A stretch of 43,922 bases of DNA from positions 1 through 43,922 of the forward strand of contig CAIYUV010000165.1 of NCBI GenBank assembly GCA_903929475.1. The letters are read 5' to 3'. The position numbers and the translations under genes were made by a program. Every line of letters starts with the position of its first letter. The first letter of the stretch is position 1. Source of the stretch: an uncultured Spartobacteria bacterium (lineage in GTDB: Bacteria > Verrucomicrobiota > Verrucomicrobiia > Chthoniobacterales > Chthoniobacteraceae). Shown here in pieces: positions 34,301 to 40,494 of the stretch. Below the pieces are notes generated by a model. It was not told where the DNA came from, did no database searches, and was given only the letters and a program-made list of their open reading frames with translations.

Positions 34301-35283
34301 TTGTCATCCTTCACCACGAGGTCGCTGCCCTTCGCAATCGCCCACACGCGCTGCTCGCGGTTCGCCGTCATCACGTCGCGAATCTGCATTTCGCGCTGCA
34401 TGACCGTGTAGTTCAAAATGGGGCCTGTGCCCGGCTTGTTGATGATCTTCGAGGGCTCCTTTTCGTCTCGCACGCGAGGCTGATACTTCTCTTGGGAACG
34501 CCCGCCATACACGTTATAGCCGTCCACTGTCCGGTAGCGCTGGTGGAATTCCCAGTTTTTCTGATTCACCGCGACACGGAGTTTTTCGTTCAGCGTCTGC
34601 GGAGACTCGCCGAAAAGCCCCTGAAACATCGCCGGTGCGAGCGCCTTGTCGCCCGCTTCGCTGAGAAACCAGCCATTGATCGTGAGCGACTGCCCCTTTG
34701 CCGCCGCCGCCTGATACGCCGCCTGCGATGGTGCAAACAAATCCACGAACTGCGCGCCAGACTCCTTCGCCACCGCCTCCACCGCCGCCGCGTAGAGTTT
34801 CACATTCTCGTTGATCGATTTTGGGTCGGCGAAATTTGGATCGCTCATTTTCTCCGCAGCGATGGGAGAAAACAGCACCACGCGCGCGCCAGTCGCCTGC
34901 GTGTCCTTCACAAATTTCTGCAACGTCCCCTTGAATCCATCCAAACCGGGCGCGCCCTTGAACGACTCGTTATAGCCGTAGAATGCAAAGACAACGGTCG
35001 CGCCCGTCCGCTTGAACCACTCCTCGCGCGAACCGAAATTCTGCGAGCGGTGCCAAGTGCCCACTTCATCCGCTGCGACACCGAGATGGCGGAAAACAAG
35101 TTCCTTCTCCGGAAAACGCTGCTGGATGAGCGTTTCGAGATAACCCGTGTGCTGCATCCGATCCGCAATCGAGCCACCGACGATGGCGATGTGGTCGTTG
35201 GGTTTCAGTTCAAGTTTCTGCTGCGCCTGCGCGAAAGCACAGGTGGCGACAAGGGCGAAAGGGGCAAGGTAACGAATGTTCAT
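31360..35283 (-). CDS. Giant secreted protein: SGNH, beta-propeller, HEAT and cupredoxin domains
   Basis: A 1307-residue exported protein (signal peptide residues 1-19). Domain order: SGNH-hydrolase-like (about 27-225, block I VGGS with Ser38); a six-bladed dehydrogenase-like propeller (about 355-705) with two calcium-loop-like motifs DTDGDGKAD (420) and DTNGDNKAD (463); alpha-helical HEAT-like repeats (about 720-1165); and a C-terminal azurin/plastocyanin-like domain (about 1170-1300) with copper ligands His1208, Cys1277, His1282 and Met1286. PVC bacteria have many propeller-HEAT proteins of this layout ending in a cytochrome c; here no CXXCH motif is present and a blue-copper domain takes its place. 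The function may be periplasmic oxidation of a sugar with electrons leaving through copper. In the SGNH part the usual terminal Asp-x-x-His reads N203-G-W-F206. ATG 35283 fits the signal peptide. Confidence 0.9.
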   Translation of the reverse strand: MNIRYLAPFALVATCAFAQAQQKLELKPNDHIAIVGGSIADRMQHTGYLETLIQQRFPEKELVFRHLGVAADEVGTWHRSQNFGSREEWFKRTGATVVFAFYGYNESFKGAPGLDGFKGTLQKFVKDTQATGARVVLFSPIAAEKMSDPNFADPKSINENVKLYAAAVEAVAKESGAQFVDLFAPSQAAYQAAAAKGQSLTINGWFLSEAGDKALAPAMFQGLFGESPQTLNEKLRVAVNQKNWEFHQRYRTVDGYNVYGGRSQEKYQPRVRDEKEPSKIINKPGTGPILNYTVMQREMQIRDVMTANREQRVWAIAKGSDLVVKDDNLPEPISAFTNKPGDKPDLSHTYPSGEEVMAKLKLAPNCKINLFADEKQFPELANPLQMQWDTKGRLWVAVWKNYPEREPTSKDGDKILILEDTDGDGKADKCTTFMDNLNAPTGFTLYKDGVAVMQAPDLWYARDTNGDNKADTFERIAMGVDSADSHHSTNAMVREPGGATFFSDGVFHRTQIETTNGPIRHADGCLWRFDFNTGNTELYAAYELVNAHGKVFDRWGNDLVTNATMNETYFAPAISGRLDSGKHPGMQHFWNRPSRPCPGTGMVSSAHFPEDWQGDFLNLNVIGLQAITRVRVTQDGSGLKGMTIENLVSGDPAQTPTFRPICVSNGPDGAIYFCDWSQTIIGHLQHHLRDTNRDHEHGRIYRITYEGRPLSKPAKIDGQPIPALLDLLKSPIDDTRMLAKIELEKHPVKDVIAAAKTWVAGLDKTDKEFEHHLTEALWLHQWQNVVDVDLLKRVLKSPNPQARAAATRVLCYWRNSVPDAIALLKVAAGDEDARVRLQAVRAASFFDGKNVPEAFQITYASLAQRNDYYLDYVYKETMRQLHSLTKENILPSDPRILAAYVSKLSDKDLNGAPDSEPVFIERIERKGTDLGKRMDALTNLAAIRKTDKVTELVTALQHADANGGGAADELAKILATSTAAELGKARAALSTLAGGAQQPGVRRAAVGALVVADGQPDKVWAAAKDDDTRSIVLNSIAGIADPALRAKFQTILTKAIAIPALHAAAMQQLPLTGADFAKHNFATLAAAVREGNDRTVAVRAILQLPRESWDKAVAGPVAESILTWAKTVPAGDRTKQDYIETAQLGGEFAALMAPADAARIRKELRALSVSVYVLHTVHEKMSYDQKTLVVEAGKPFEIVLENADTQSHNLAVVKPGTHEKVGTASSTMTPDKLDKAGRPFIPQSDDILAATKLIEPGQKQTLKVAAIYDEGEFEYVCTVPGHYIIMWGKLIVTKDVDAYLAAPHPAK

Positions 35284-35447
35284 TTTGAAAAGGAGCGCGT
35301 TGGTGTGGGGGAAAAACCTTTCCACGGCAAGTGCGTTAGAGCGTGTTTTAGTTTTTTTCACCCGCGCCCGGCGCGATTCGCCAGTTTGTCTCGCTCCCGA
35401 CGACATCCTGGGCGAGAAACACCGCGCTCCCAGCTTCACAATTCATT

Positions 35448-36245
35448 ATGTCACTTCTCGAACGCCTTTTGTCCGTCGGCTGCGTCCGTAAAACCATCTG
35501 GCGACTTTGGTATCCATTCCTCACGCGGCGATTGCGCGGCGAAGAAGTGCTGTTTCTCAACTACGCCTTCGAGACCGACCCGCCTGTCTCGCTACCGCTC
35601 GCGCCGGAGGACGAGCCGAACCGCACCTGCGTCCAGCTTTACTACCACGTCGCATCGCAAGTGGACTTACGTGGGAAAAATGTGCTCGAAGTGAGTTGCG
35701 GACACGGCGGCGGCGCGTCGTGGATCACCCGCACGATGCAGCCCGCGAGCTACACTGGTCTCGATCTCAATCCGACCGGCATCCGCTTTTGCGAACAGCG
35801 ACACAACGCAGCCAGTCTTCGATTCGTGCAAGGCGATGCTCAGCGGCTCCCGTTTCCCGACGCTTCACTTGATGCAGTAATCAACGTCGAGGCCTCGCAC
35901 TGCTACCCGGACTTTCCCGGCTTTCTCGCCGAAGTCGCACGTGTGCTGCGCTCCGGCGGCCATTTTCTCTACACCGACTTTCGGTTTCGCGACGAAATCG
36001 CCGCATGGGAATCCGCCATCGCCGCCGCCCCACTGGAAATTGTGAAATCCCGCGACATCGGTCCCGAAGTTCTTCGCGGAATGGGCTGCAACGCCGCCCG
36101 CAGCCTCGCATTGATCCACGAACGTCTTCCCCGCTTCCTCCATTCACTCGGGCGTGATTTTGCAGGAGTGCCCGGCTCCCGCGTCTATGTCGCGCTGGAA
36201 ACGGGCGAACTTTCCTACCGCTCCTGGTGCTTCCGCAAACTCTGA
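35448..36245 (+). CDS. Class I SAM-dependent methyltransferase
   Basis: A 265-residue enzyme with the SAM-binding motif I VLEVSCGHGGGASW (about 82-95), motif II region YTGLDLNPTGIRF, then LRFVQGDAQRLPFPDASLDAVINVEASHCYPDF (motifs II-III) and VLRSGGHFLYTDF. The N-terminal FLNYAFETD and the general pattern resemble the (phenol)phthiotriol-type lipid methyltransferases, but the substrate cannot be assigned. No signal peptide or membrane segment is evident apart from a short hydrophobic-aromatic N-terminus. ATG 35448 is the first start. The 164-bp upstream region is shared with the divergent cupredoxin gene. Confidence 0.88.
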   Translation: MSLLERLLSVGCVRKTIWRLWYPFLTRRLRGEEVLFLNYAFETDPPVSLPLAPEDEPNRTCVQLYYHVASQVDLRGKNVLEVSCGHGGGASWITRTMQPASYTGLDLNPTGIRFCEQRHNAASLRFVQGDAQRLPFPDASLDAVINVEASHCYPDFPGFLAEVARVLRSGGHFLYTDFRFRDEIAAWESAIAAAPLEIVKSRDIGPEVLRGMGCNAARSLALIHERLPRFLHSLGRDFAGVPGSRVYVALETGELSYRSWCFRKL

Positions 36246-36280
36246 GCGCAGAACTTTCCGCGCTCTGATCGGCGAGTGGA

Positions 36281-36320
36281 AAAAAATCATGTGTGCTTTG
36301 GCAGACATGATGATTTTCTT
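36281..36320 (+). terminator. Possible terminator of the methyltransferase gene
   Basis: AAAAATCATGT pairs with ACATGATGATTTT around a 12-nt loop with a short bulge, followed by CTTGCC. A second hairpin, GAGCGC...GCGCTC (36244-36266), sits at the stop codon. T-tract is weak. Confidence 0.4.
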
Positions 36321-36370
36321 GCCTTGCGCCGGAAAAATCTCCAGCTTCTGCCCGTCAACTCTAACCGACC

Positions 36371-36562
36371 ATGAACAAAACACTATCACTCCTCACCATC
36401 GTTCTCACCCTCGCCTTCGCAGCCTGCAGCACGCAGAGCGGATGCAAAAAAGTTGAAATGGGCCAATGCGGCTCCACGGCCAAGGGCAAACATGTTATGC
36501 TACAGAAAAACGCCTTTGCTTCTGGCGGTCACGTAGTGCGCCTGGCCAATCCTTCCCACTAA
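36371..36562 (+). CDS. Small lipoprotein, 63 residues
   Basis: The signal peptide MNKTLSLLTIVLTLAFAAC ends in a lipobox-like AFAAC, so Cys19 should be lipidated after export. The mature part (about 45 residues) contains two further cysteines (SGCKKVEMGQCGS) and is otherwise polar. No family is recognised. A weak bidirectional hairpin follows the stop. It could be an envelope-stress or small structural lipoprotein; the sequence alone does not say. Confidence 0.65.
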   Translation: MNKTLSLLTIVLTLAFAACSTQSGCKKVEMGQCGSTAKGKHVMLQKNAFASGGHVVRLANPSH

Positions 36563-36572
36563 GAAGGGCACA

Positions 36573-36600
36573 CACTCAAAGTGCGTTGAGTGACTTTTGA
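36573..36600. terminator. Weak hairpin between convergent genes
   Basis: CACTCAA-AGTGCG-TTGAGTG (36573-36592), followed by ACTTTTGA on the plus strand. It lies between the small lipoprotein gene and the convergent secreted-protein gene. Confidence 0.45.
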
Positions 36601-36632
36601 AACTGCCCGGACAACTGACCGGTTGCAGATTG

Positions 36633-37136
36633 TTATTTTGTCGCTGCAAAGGTGCGGATGCTTTCCGCCACCACCTCGTCCCATTTGTCGCCATCCGTTT
36701 TGAGCGAGGAGAAAGTCGCTATCACGGCTTTCTTATATTCCAGCCTGATCTGGAATGAAATGAACCGGAGATCCCGATCCTGTTGCTTTGCTTCGAATAC
36801 ACTGCGGTAACAAAGCAGACCCGAGTCCAATTTGAAAATCGCGGGCTCCGTGGTGATCTTTCCTTTCAAAACAGACTCAACCCCGCGCATCGCTTTCGTC
36901 ATGTAGCTTTCAAAGCTCCCATCGAAGGCCTCATCCGAAAAATTGATTTTCGGTGCAAAGCCGTCCCCGGTTGTCGCCGCGTGATGGATTTTATATTTAA
37001 GCCCCGGGAACTCCCCTATCTTCCACCCTGTCGGCGGCCGGAATTCAAATTTCCCATCTTCCTCCGTATATAACGGGCCAAGCTCGGCCCATGCTGCCGT
37101 GACAATGAGCAACAGGGCGAGCAGGGCAGGGCGCAT
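36633..37136 (-). CDS. Secreted PsbP-like protein of unknown function
   Basis: A 167-residue protein with a signal peptide (MRPALLALLLIVTAAWA). The mature part starts YTEEDGKFEFRPPTGWKIGEF and continues through ISFQIRLEYKKAVIATFSS to SIRTFAATK at the end, a pattern common to PsbP/DUF1795-like beta-rich proteins. The function is unknown. ATG 37136 follows from the signal peptide. It is 15 bp downstream of lpdA on the same strand and probably co-transcribed with it, though no functional link is evident. Confidence 0.72.
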   Translation of the reverse strand: MRPALLALLLIVTAAWAELGPLYTEEDGKFEFRPPTGWKIGEFPGLKYKIHHAATTGDGFAPKINFSDEAFDGSFESYMTKAMRGVESVLKGKITTEPAIFKLDSGLLCYRSVFEAKQQDRDLRFISFQIRLEYKKAVIATFSSLKTDGDKWDEVVAESIRTFAATK

Positions 37137-37151
37137 GATATTTTTTCGTTT

Positions 37152-38543
37152 TTAAATATGGATCGCGTGGCCGTAGGCGACTCCGGTGGCTTCGTGCACG
37201 GCTTCGCTGAGCGTGGGGTGCGCGTGGATGGTCGCTTCGATTTCGTCCTTGGTGATCTCGGCGGTGATGGCGAGGCCGAGTTCGGCGATCATTTCGGTCG
37301 CCTCGGGGCCGACGATGTGCGCGCCGAGGAGTTCGCCGTGCGGCTCGCCGTAGATGAGCTTCACGAAGCCCTCGAGTTCGCCGATGGCGCGGGCTTTGCC
37401 GCTCGCCATGAACGGGAACTTGCCGACTTTGAATTTCTTCCCCGCTTCCTTCGCCGCGCGCTCGGTGAGGCCGACGCTCGCGACTTGCGGATGGCAATAC
37501 GTGCAGCCCGGAAACACCGTCACCTTCTTCGGCTTCGCGCCTGCGACGAACATCCCCTCGACCGCCTGCACGGCCTCGTAGCTCGCGACGTGCGCCAGCC
37601 ACGGCGGCCCGATGATGTCGCCCGCTGCGAACACTCCCGGCACGCTCGTCTCGTAGCGGTCGTTCGTCTTGATGTAACCGCGCTCCGTCTTCACCAGCGA
37701 AATTTTCCCGCAGGGCATGAGCGGCTGCACGCCGATGGCCACGAGGCACACCTCGGCTTCGAGCACCTGCTCCTTGCCGTCCGCGCCTGCTACGGTGACG
37801 CGCACGCCGTTCGCGGTCGTCTCGGTCTTCGTCGTTTTCGTGTTCGTGAGCACTTTGATTCCCTGCTTCGCAAACGACCGCTCCACGACCTGCGAAACCT
37901 CGGTGTCCTCGACAGGCAGCGCGTTCGGAGCCATTTCGACCATCGTCACCTTCGTGCCGAATGCGTTGTAAAAATACGCGAACTCCACGCCAATCGCACC
38001 CGCGCCGATGACAATCATCGAGCCGGGTTGCTTCGGCAGCACCATCGCCTCGCGCGAGCCGATCACCGTCGTTCCGTTGAAAGGAAGCCCTGGCATCGGG
38101 CGCGACACGCAGCCGGTGGCGACGAGCACTTTCGCTGCGGTGTGCGTCTCCACTTTTCCATCCGCGTCCTTCACGGAAACTTCGCCCGCCTTGTCCATCG
38201 AGGCCTCGCCGCGAATGTAGTCCACCTTGTTTTTCTTGAAGAGAAACTCGATGCCGCCCGCGTTCTTGTCGCTCACGTCGCGGGAGCGCGCGATCACTTT
38301 GCTCCAGTCGTATTCCAGCCCGGTGAAAGTGAGGCCAAACTCCGCGGCACGATGTTTCATCAAGTGATACAGCTCGGCGTTGCGCAGCAGCGATTTCGTC
38401 GGGATGCAGCCCCAGTTCAGGCACGTCCCGCCCGCGCGTTCCTTCTCCACGCACGCGACGCGTTTGCCGAGCTGCGCTGCTTTGATTGCGCCGACGTAGC
38501 CCGCAGGCCCGCCACCGATGACGATGAGGTCGTAGTTTGCCAT
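37152..38543 (-). CDS. lpdA: Dihydrolipoyl dehydrogenase (E3)
   Basis: Re-oxidises dihydrolipoamide in 2-oxo acid dehydrogenase complexes and the glycine cleavage system, passing electrons via FAD to NAD. The 463-residue protein starts MANYDLIVIGGGPAGYVGAI-like (FAD motif in first 20 residues), has the redox motif GGTCLNWGCIPTKSLL (Cys41 and Cys46 by position), a NAD-binding VIGAGAIGVEFAYF and the C-terminal HAHPTLSEAVHEA with the active-site His-Glu. No E1 or E2 genes are adjacent in this window. The histone-deacetylase-family gene lies 57 bp upstream on the same strand. Confidence 0.97.
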   Translation of the reverse strand: MANYDLIVIGGGPAGYVGAIKAAQLGKRVACVEKERAGGTCLNWGCIPTKSLLRNAELYHLMKHRAAEFGLTFTGLEYDWSKVIARSRDVSDKNAGGIEFLFKKNKVDYIRGEASMDKAGEVSVKDADGKVETHTAAKVLVATGCVSRPMPGLPFNGTTVIGSREAMVLPKQPGSMIVIGAGAIGVEFAYFYNAFGTKVTMVEMAPNALPVEDTEVSQVVERSFAKQGIKVLTNTKTTKTETTANGVRVTVAGADGKEQVLEAEVCLVAIGVQPLMPCGKISLVKTERGYIKTNDRYETSVPGVFAAGDIIGPPWLAHVASYEAVQAVEGMFVAGAKPKKVTVFPGCTYCHPQVASVGLTERAAKEAGKKFKVGKFPFMASGKARAIGELEGFVKLIYGEPHGELLGAHIVGPEATEMIAELGLAITAEITKDEIEATIHAHPTLSEAVHEATGVAYGHAIHI

Positions 38544-38600
38544 AGAAAAAAAGTGAGCGCGGAAGATGCGGGCGCGACCGCCGATGCGTCAAAGGGATTC

Positions 38601-39530
38601 TCAAACCAGCGCGCCGACGTGCGCGGTCGCGGCGCTCGCCAGACCGGCGAGATTGTAGCCGCCTTCGAGCATGCTCACCACGCGGCCACCGGCTGTTTTT
38701 TCAGCGATGCCGCGGACGATTTTTGTGAGGTCGGCGAAATCTTTGTCCGTGAGCAGGAAATTTCCCAGCGGATCGCCTTCGCGGGAGTCAAAGCCCGCGC
38801 TGATCATCACCAGCTCCGGGCGAAACTTTTCCATCGCGGGGACGAGTTTCGTTTCAAATGCGCCGAGGATTTCTGCGCGTCCGCTCCCGGCGGGGAACGG
38901 GCAGTTCAGCGTCGTGCCCCTGCCTGCGCCCGCGCCGGTTTCATGCGCCGCGCCGGTGCCGGGATACCACGGCGACTGATGGGTGTTGAAAACGAATACG
39001 CTGCCGTCTTCGTAAAAAATATCCTGCGTCCCGTTGCCGTGGTGAACGTCCCAATCCACGATCAGCACGCGCTCGATTCCGAGCCGACGACGCGCGAACC
39101 GGGCGGCGAGGGCAACGTTGTTCAGCACGCAAAATCCCATCCCTTTCACCGCGTTCGCGTGGTGCCCCGGCGGGCGGATGAGGCAGAAAGCGGTCTTCGC
39201 TTCGCCCTTCACCACAGCCTCCGTCGCGGCGACCGCGCAACCAGCGGCGGCGTTCGCGGCGTCCCAGGATTCCGGCCCGATGTTCGTGTCGCCGGTGCTG
39301 AGGTGATCGTATCCGCCACGGATTTCGCGTTCGGCGATTTCGAGATAACGCGCTTCGTGAGCGAGCAACCGGTCTTCGTGCGTAAGCGCGCGGGGGCCGA
39401 TCACCTTGGCCTTCGCGACGATGCCCGCCGTGTTCAGAGCGCCATACACAGCGGCATACCGCGCGATTTGCTCCGGGTGTCCTTTTCCGGGATTGTGCGT
39501 TTTGCAGACGGGATCGGTGGCAAGAATCAT
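38601..39530 (-). CDS. Histone deacetylase family protein (acetoin/polyamine deacetylase-like)
   Basis: A 309-residue zinc amidohydrolase. Active-site motifs are RPPGHHA (tandem His), GFCVLNNVALAA, DWDVHHGNGTQ (Asp-His zinc ligands), NTHQSPWYPGTG, and SAGFDSREGDPLG (third zinc-ligand Asp). Bacterial members deacetylate acetylpolyamines, acetoin-utilisation proteins or other N-acetyl groups; the substrate here is unknown. ATG 39530 gives the normal family N-terminus (MILATDPVCKTHNPG). Upstream lies the RAYT element. Confidence 0.93.
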   Translation of the reverse strand: MILATDPVCKTHNPGKGHPEQIARYAAVYGALNTAGIVAKAKVIGPRALTHEDRLLAHEARYLEIAEREIRGGYDHLSTGDTNIGPESWDAANAAAGCAVAATEAVVKGEAKTAFCLIRPPGHHANAVKGMGFCVLNNVALAARFARRRLGIERVLIVDWDVHHGNGTQDIFYEDGSVFVFNTHQSPWYPGTGAAHETGAGAGRGTTLNCPFPAGSGRAEILGAFETKLVPAMEKFRPELVMISAGFDSREGDPLGNFLLTDKDFADLTKIVRGIAEKTAGGRVVSMLEGGYNLAGLASAATAHVGALV

Positions 39531-39693
39531 GGCCGGATATTTCACGAAACCACCCCGCAGCGCAACCGCCCCAAGCGTCATTTCGCAAAGGGGTAAATGA
39601 TCTGCCTGCCCTACTTCCTCCATTTCAAAATACCCCGTCGCCATCGCAATCTTGCGCAAACGAACGCCGCCCATCAACCCGAAGGGTTTCGAG

Positions 39694-39731
39694 CCATTAG
39701 CCGGAGGTTGAGCGAAGCGACACCACCGGAT
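39694..39731 (-). repeat. Left terminal hairpin of the RAYT element
   Basis: Stem CCGGAGGT (39701-39708) with ACCACCGG (39722-39729), one mismatch. On the minus strand the loop is GTCGCTTCGCTCA, a shortened version of the right-end loop. Confidence 0.85.
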
Positions 39732-39784
39732 ACGATGCGCGCGAAAACCAACGCATCCCGACGGGATGCCAGCCACTCACCGTT

Positions 39785-40231
39785 ATGCCTTCGACATTTC
39801 TCGCCCTGCATTACCACATCGTCTTTTCCACCAAGGATCGCGCGCCTTTGATTGATGCGGCGTGGCGTGAGCGGCTTTACGAATACCTCGGCGGCACGGT
39901 GAACGGGCTCGGCGGTTTCACCCAAGGCATCGGCGGCGTGGCGGACCATGTGCATTTGCTCGTGGGGTTGAAGGCGACGCATTGTCTCGCGGATTTCATG
40001 CGGGAGTTGAAAAAGGCGTCCTCGGTGTGGGTGCATGAGGAAATCAAGTTCGGTGCGTTTGCGTGGCAGGAGGGATACGGCGCGTTCACGGTCAGCCCGA
40101 CAGCGCGGGCGAGCGTTCGCCGATACATCGCGAACCAAGAGGAGCATCATCGCACGAAGACGTTTCGCGAGGAATTGGTGGAGTTTTTGGTGAAGGCGGG
40201 GGTGGCGTTTGAGGATCGGTATTTAGATTGA
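39785..40231 (+). CDS. REP-associated tyrosine transposase (Y1/HUH, IS200-like)
   Basis: A 148-residue single-strand DNA transposase of the IS200-like Y1 family. It starts MPSTFLALHYHIVFSTKDR and has the HUH metal site DHVHLLVGLK (His-x-His at about 57-59), a helix with LADFMRELKKASS, FAWQEGYGAFTVS and the region ANQEEHHRTKTFREEL with the conserved downstream residues. The presumed catalytic tyrosine lies in EGYGAF or RRYIANQEEHH. Length is typical of RAYTs. It would cut single-stranded DNA at REP hairpins; RAYTs are usually single-copy and immobile but spread REP sequences. ATG 39785 is a clean start following a hairpin. Confidence 0.92.
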   Translation: MPSTFLALHYHIVFSTKDRAPLIDAAWRERLYEYLGGTVNGLGGFTQGIGGVADHVHLLVGLKATHCLADFMRELKKASSVWVHEEIKFGAFAWQEGYGAFTVSPTARASVRRYIANQEEHHRTKTFREELVEFLVKAGVAFEDRYLD

Positions 40232-40288
40232 TGCGCGGAGCGTGGAGGGCTGGCATCCCTCCGGGATGCGTGGCGTGCGGGGACGGTG

Positions 40289-40332
40289 ATCCGGTGGTGT
40301 CGCTCGTTCCTCGCTCAACCACCGGCTAATGG
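40289..40332 (+). repeat. Right terminal hairpin of the RAYT element
   Basis: Perfect stem CCGGTGGT (40291-40298) with ACCACCGG (40318-40325); the loop contains CGCTCGTTCCTCGCT (40301-40315), identical to the loop of the hairpin at 25230-25264, whose stem is different. Confidence 0.88.
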
Positions 40333-40454
40333 CGGGCAGTCCCTCCGGGACTTATCGCGCCGAGTTGCCTTTCGCATGATGTGAAACGATTGGAGACGCA
40401 AATAATTTACCTGTTTCTTGTCCCTCCATGAAAAATTTCGGTGGTTGCGGAAGC

Positions 40455-40484
40455 CCCGCTGCTGGCAATAGCAGCGGGTTTTTT
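40455..40484 (+). terminator. Strong plus-strand terminator without an obvious upstream gene
   Basis: CCCGCTGCT-GGCAAT-AGCAGCGGG followed by TTTTTT. The RAYT gene ends 224 bp before it, with hairpins between. A 20-codon frame (ATG 40428 to TGA 40490, MKNFGGCGSPAAGNSSGFFV) spans the hairpin; I do not call it a gene. The region 40354-40454 otherwise shows nothing. A short non-coding RNA ending here is possible. Confidence 0.65.
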
Positions 40485-40494
40485 GTATGAAAGA

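Larger units (their letters stand above)
39694..40353. mobile_element. RAYT element: transposase gene flanked by inverted REP hairpins
   Basis: Left arm 39694-39731 and right arm 40289-40332 are inverted copies, apart from extra bases in the right loop. Inside them, GCATCCC-GAC-GGGATGC (39753-39769) and GCATCCC-TCC-GGGATGC (40253-40269) form a second inverted pair of hairpins at equivalent places. A last hairpin AGTCCC-TCC-GGGACT lies at 40339-40353. The whole is a single-gene unit with the transposase gene between mirror-image palindromes, as in known REP/RAYT systems. Confidence 0.88.

Noticed and set aside
31348-35694. Several long plus-strand frames over the cupredoxin gene
   Set aside because: They lie opposite a gene with clear domain motifs; composition is that of reversed GC-rich coding sequence.
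37158-39596. An 812-codon open frame on the plus strand
   Set aside because: It is antisense to lpdA and the histone-deacetylase-family gene, both confirmed by motifs. Long antisense frames are common where GC-rich codon bias suppresses stops; its translation is low-complexity and Arg/His-rich.
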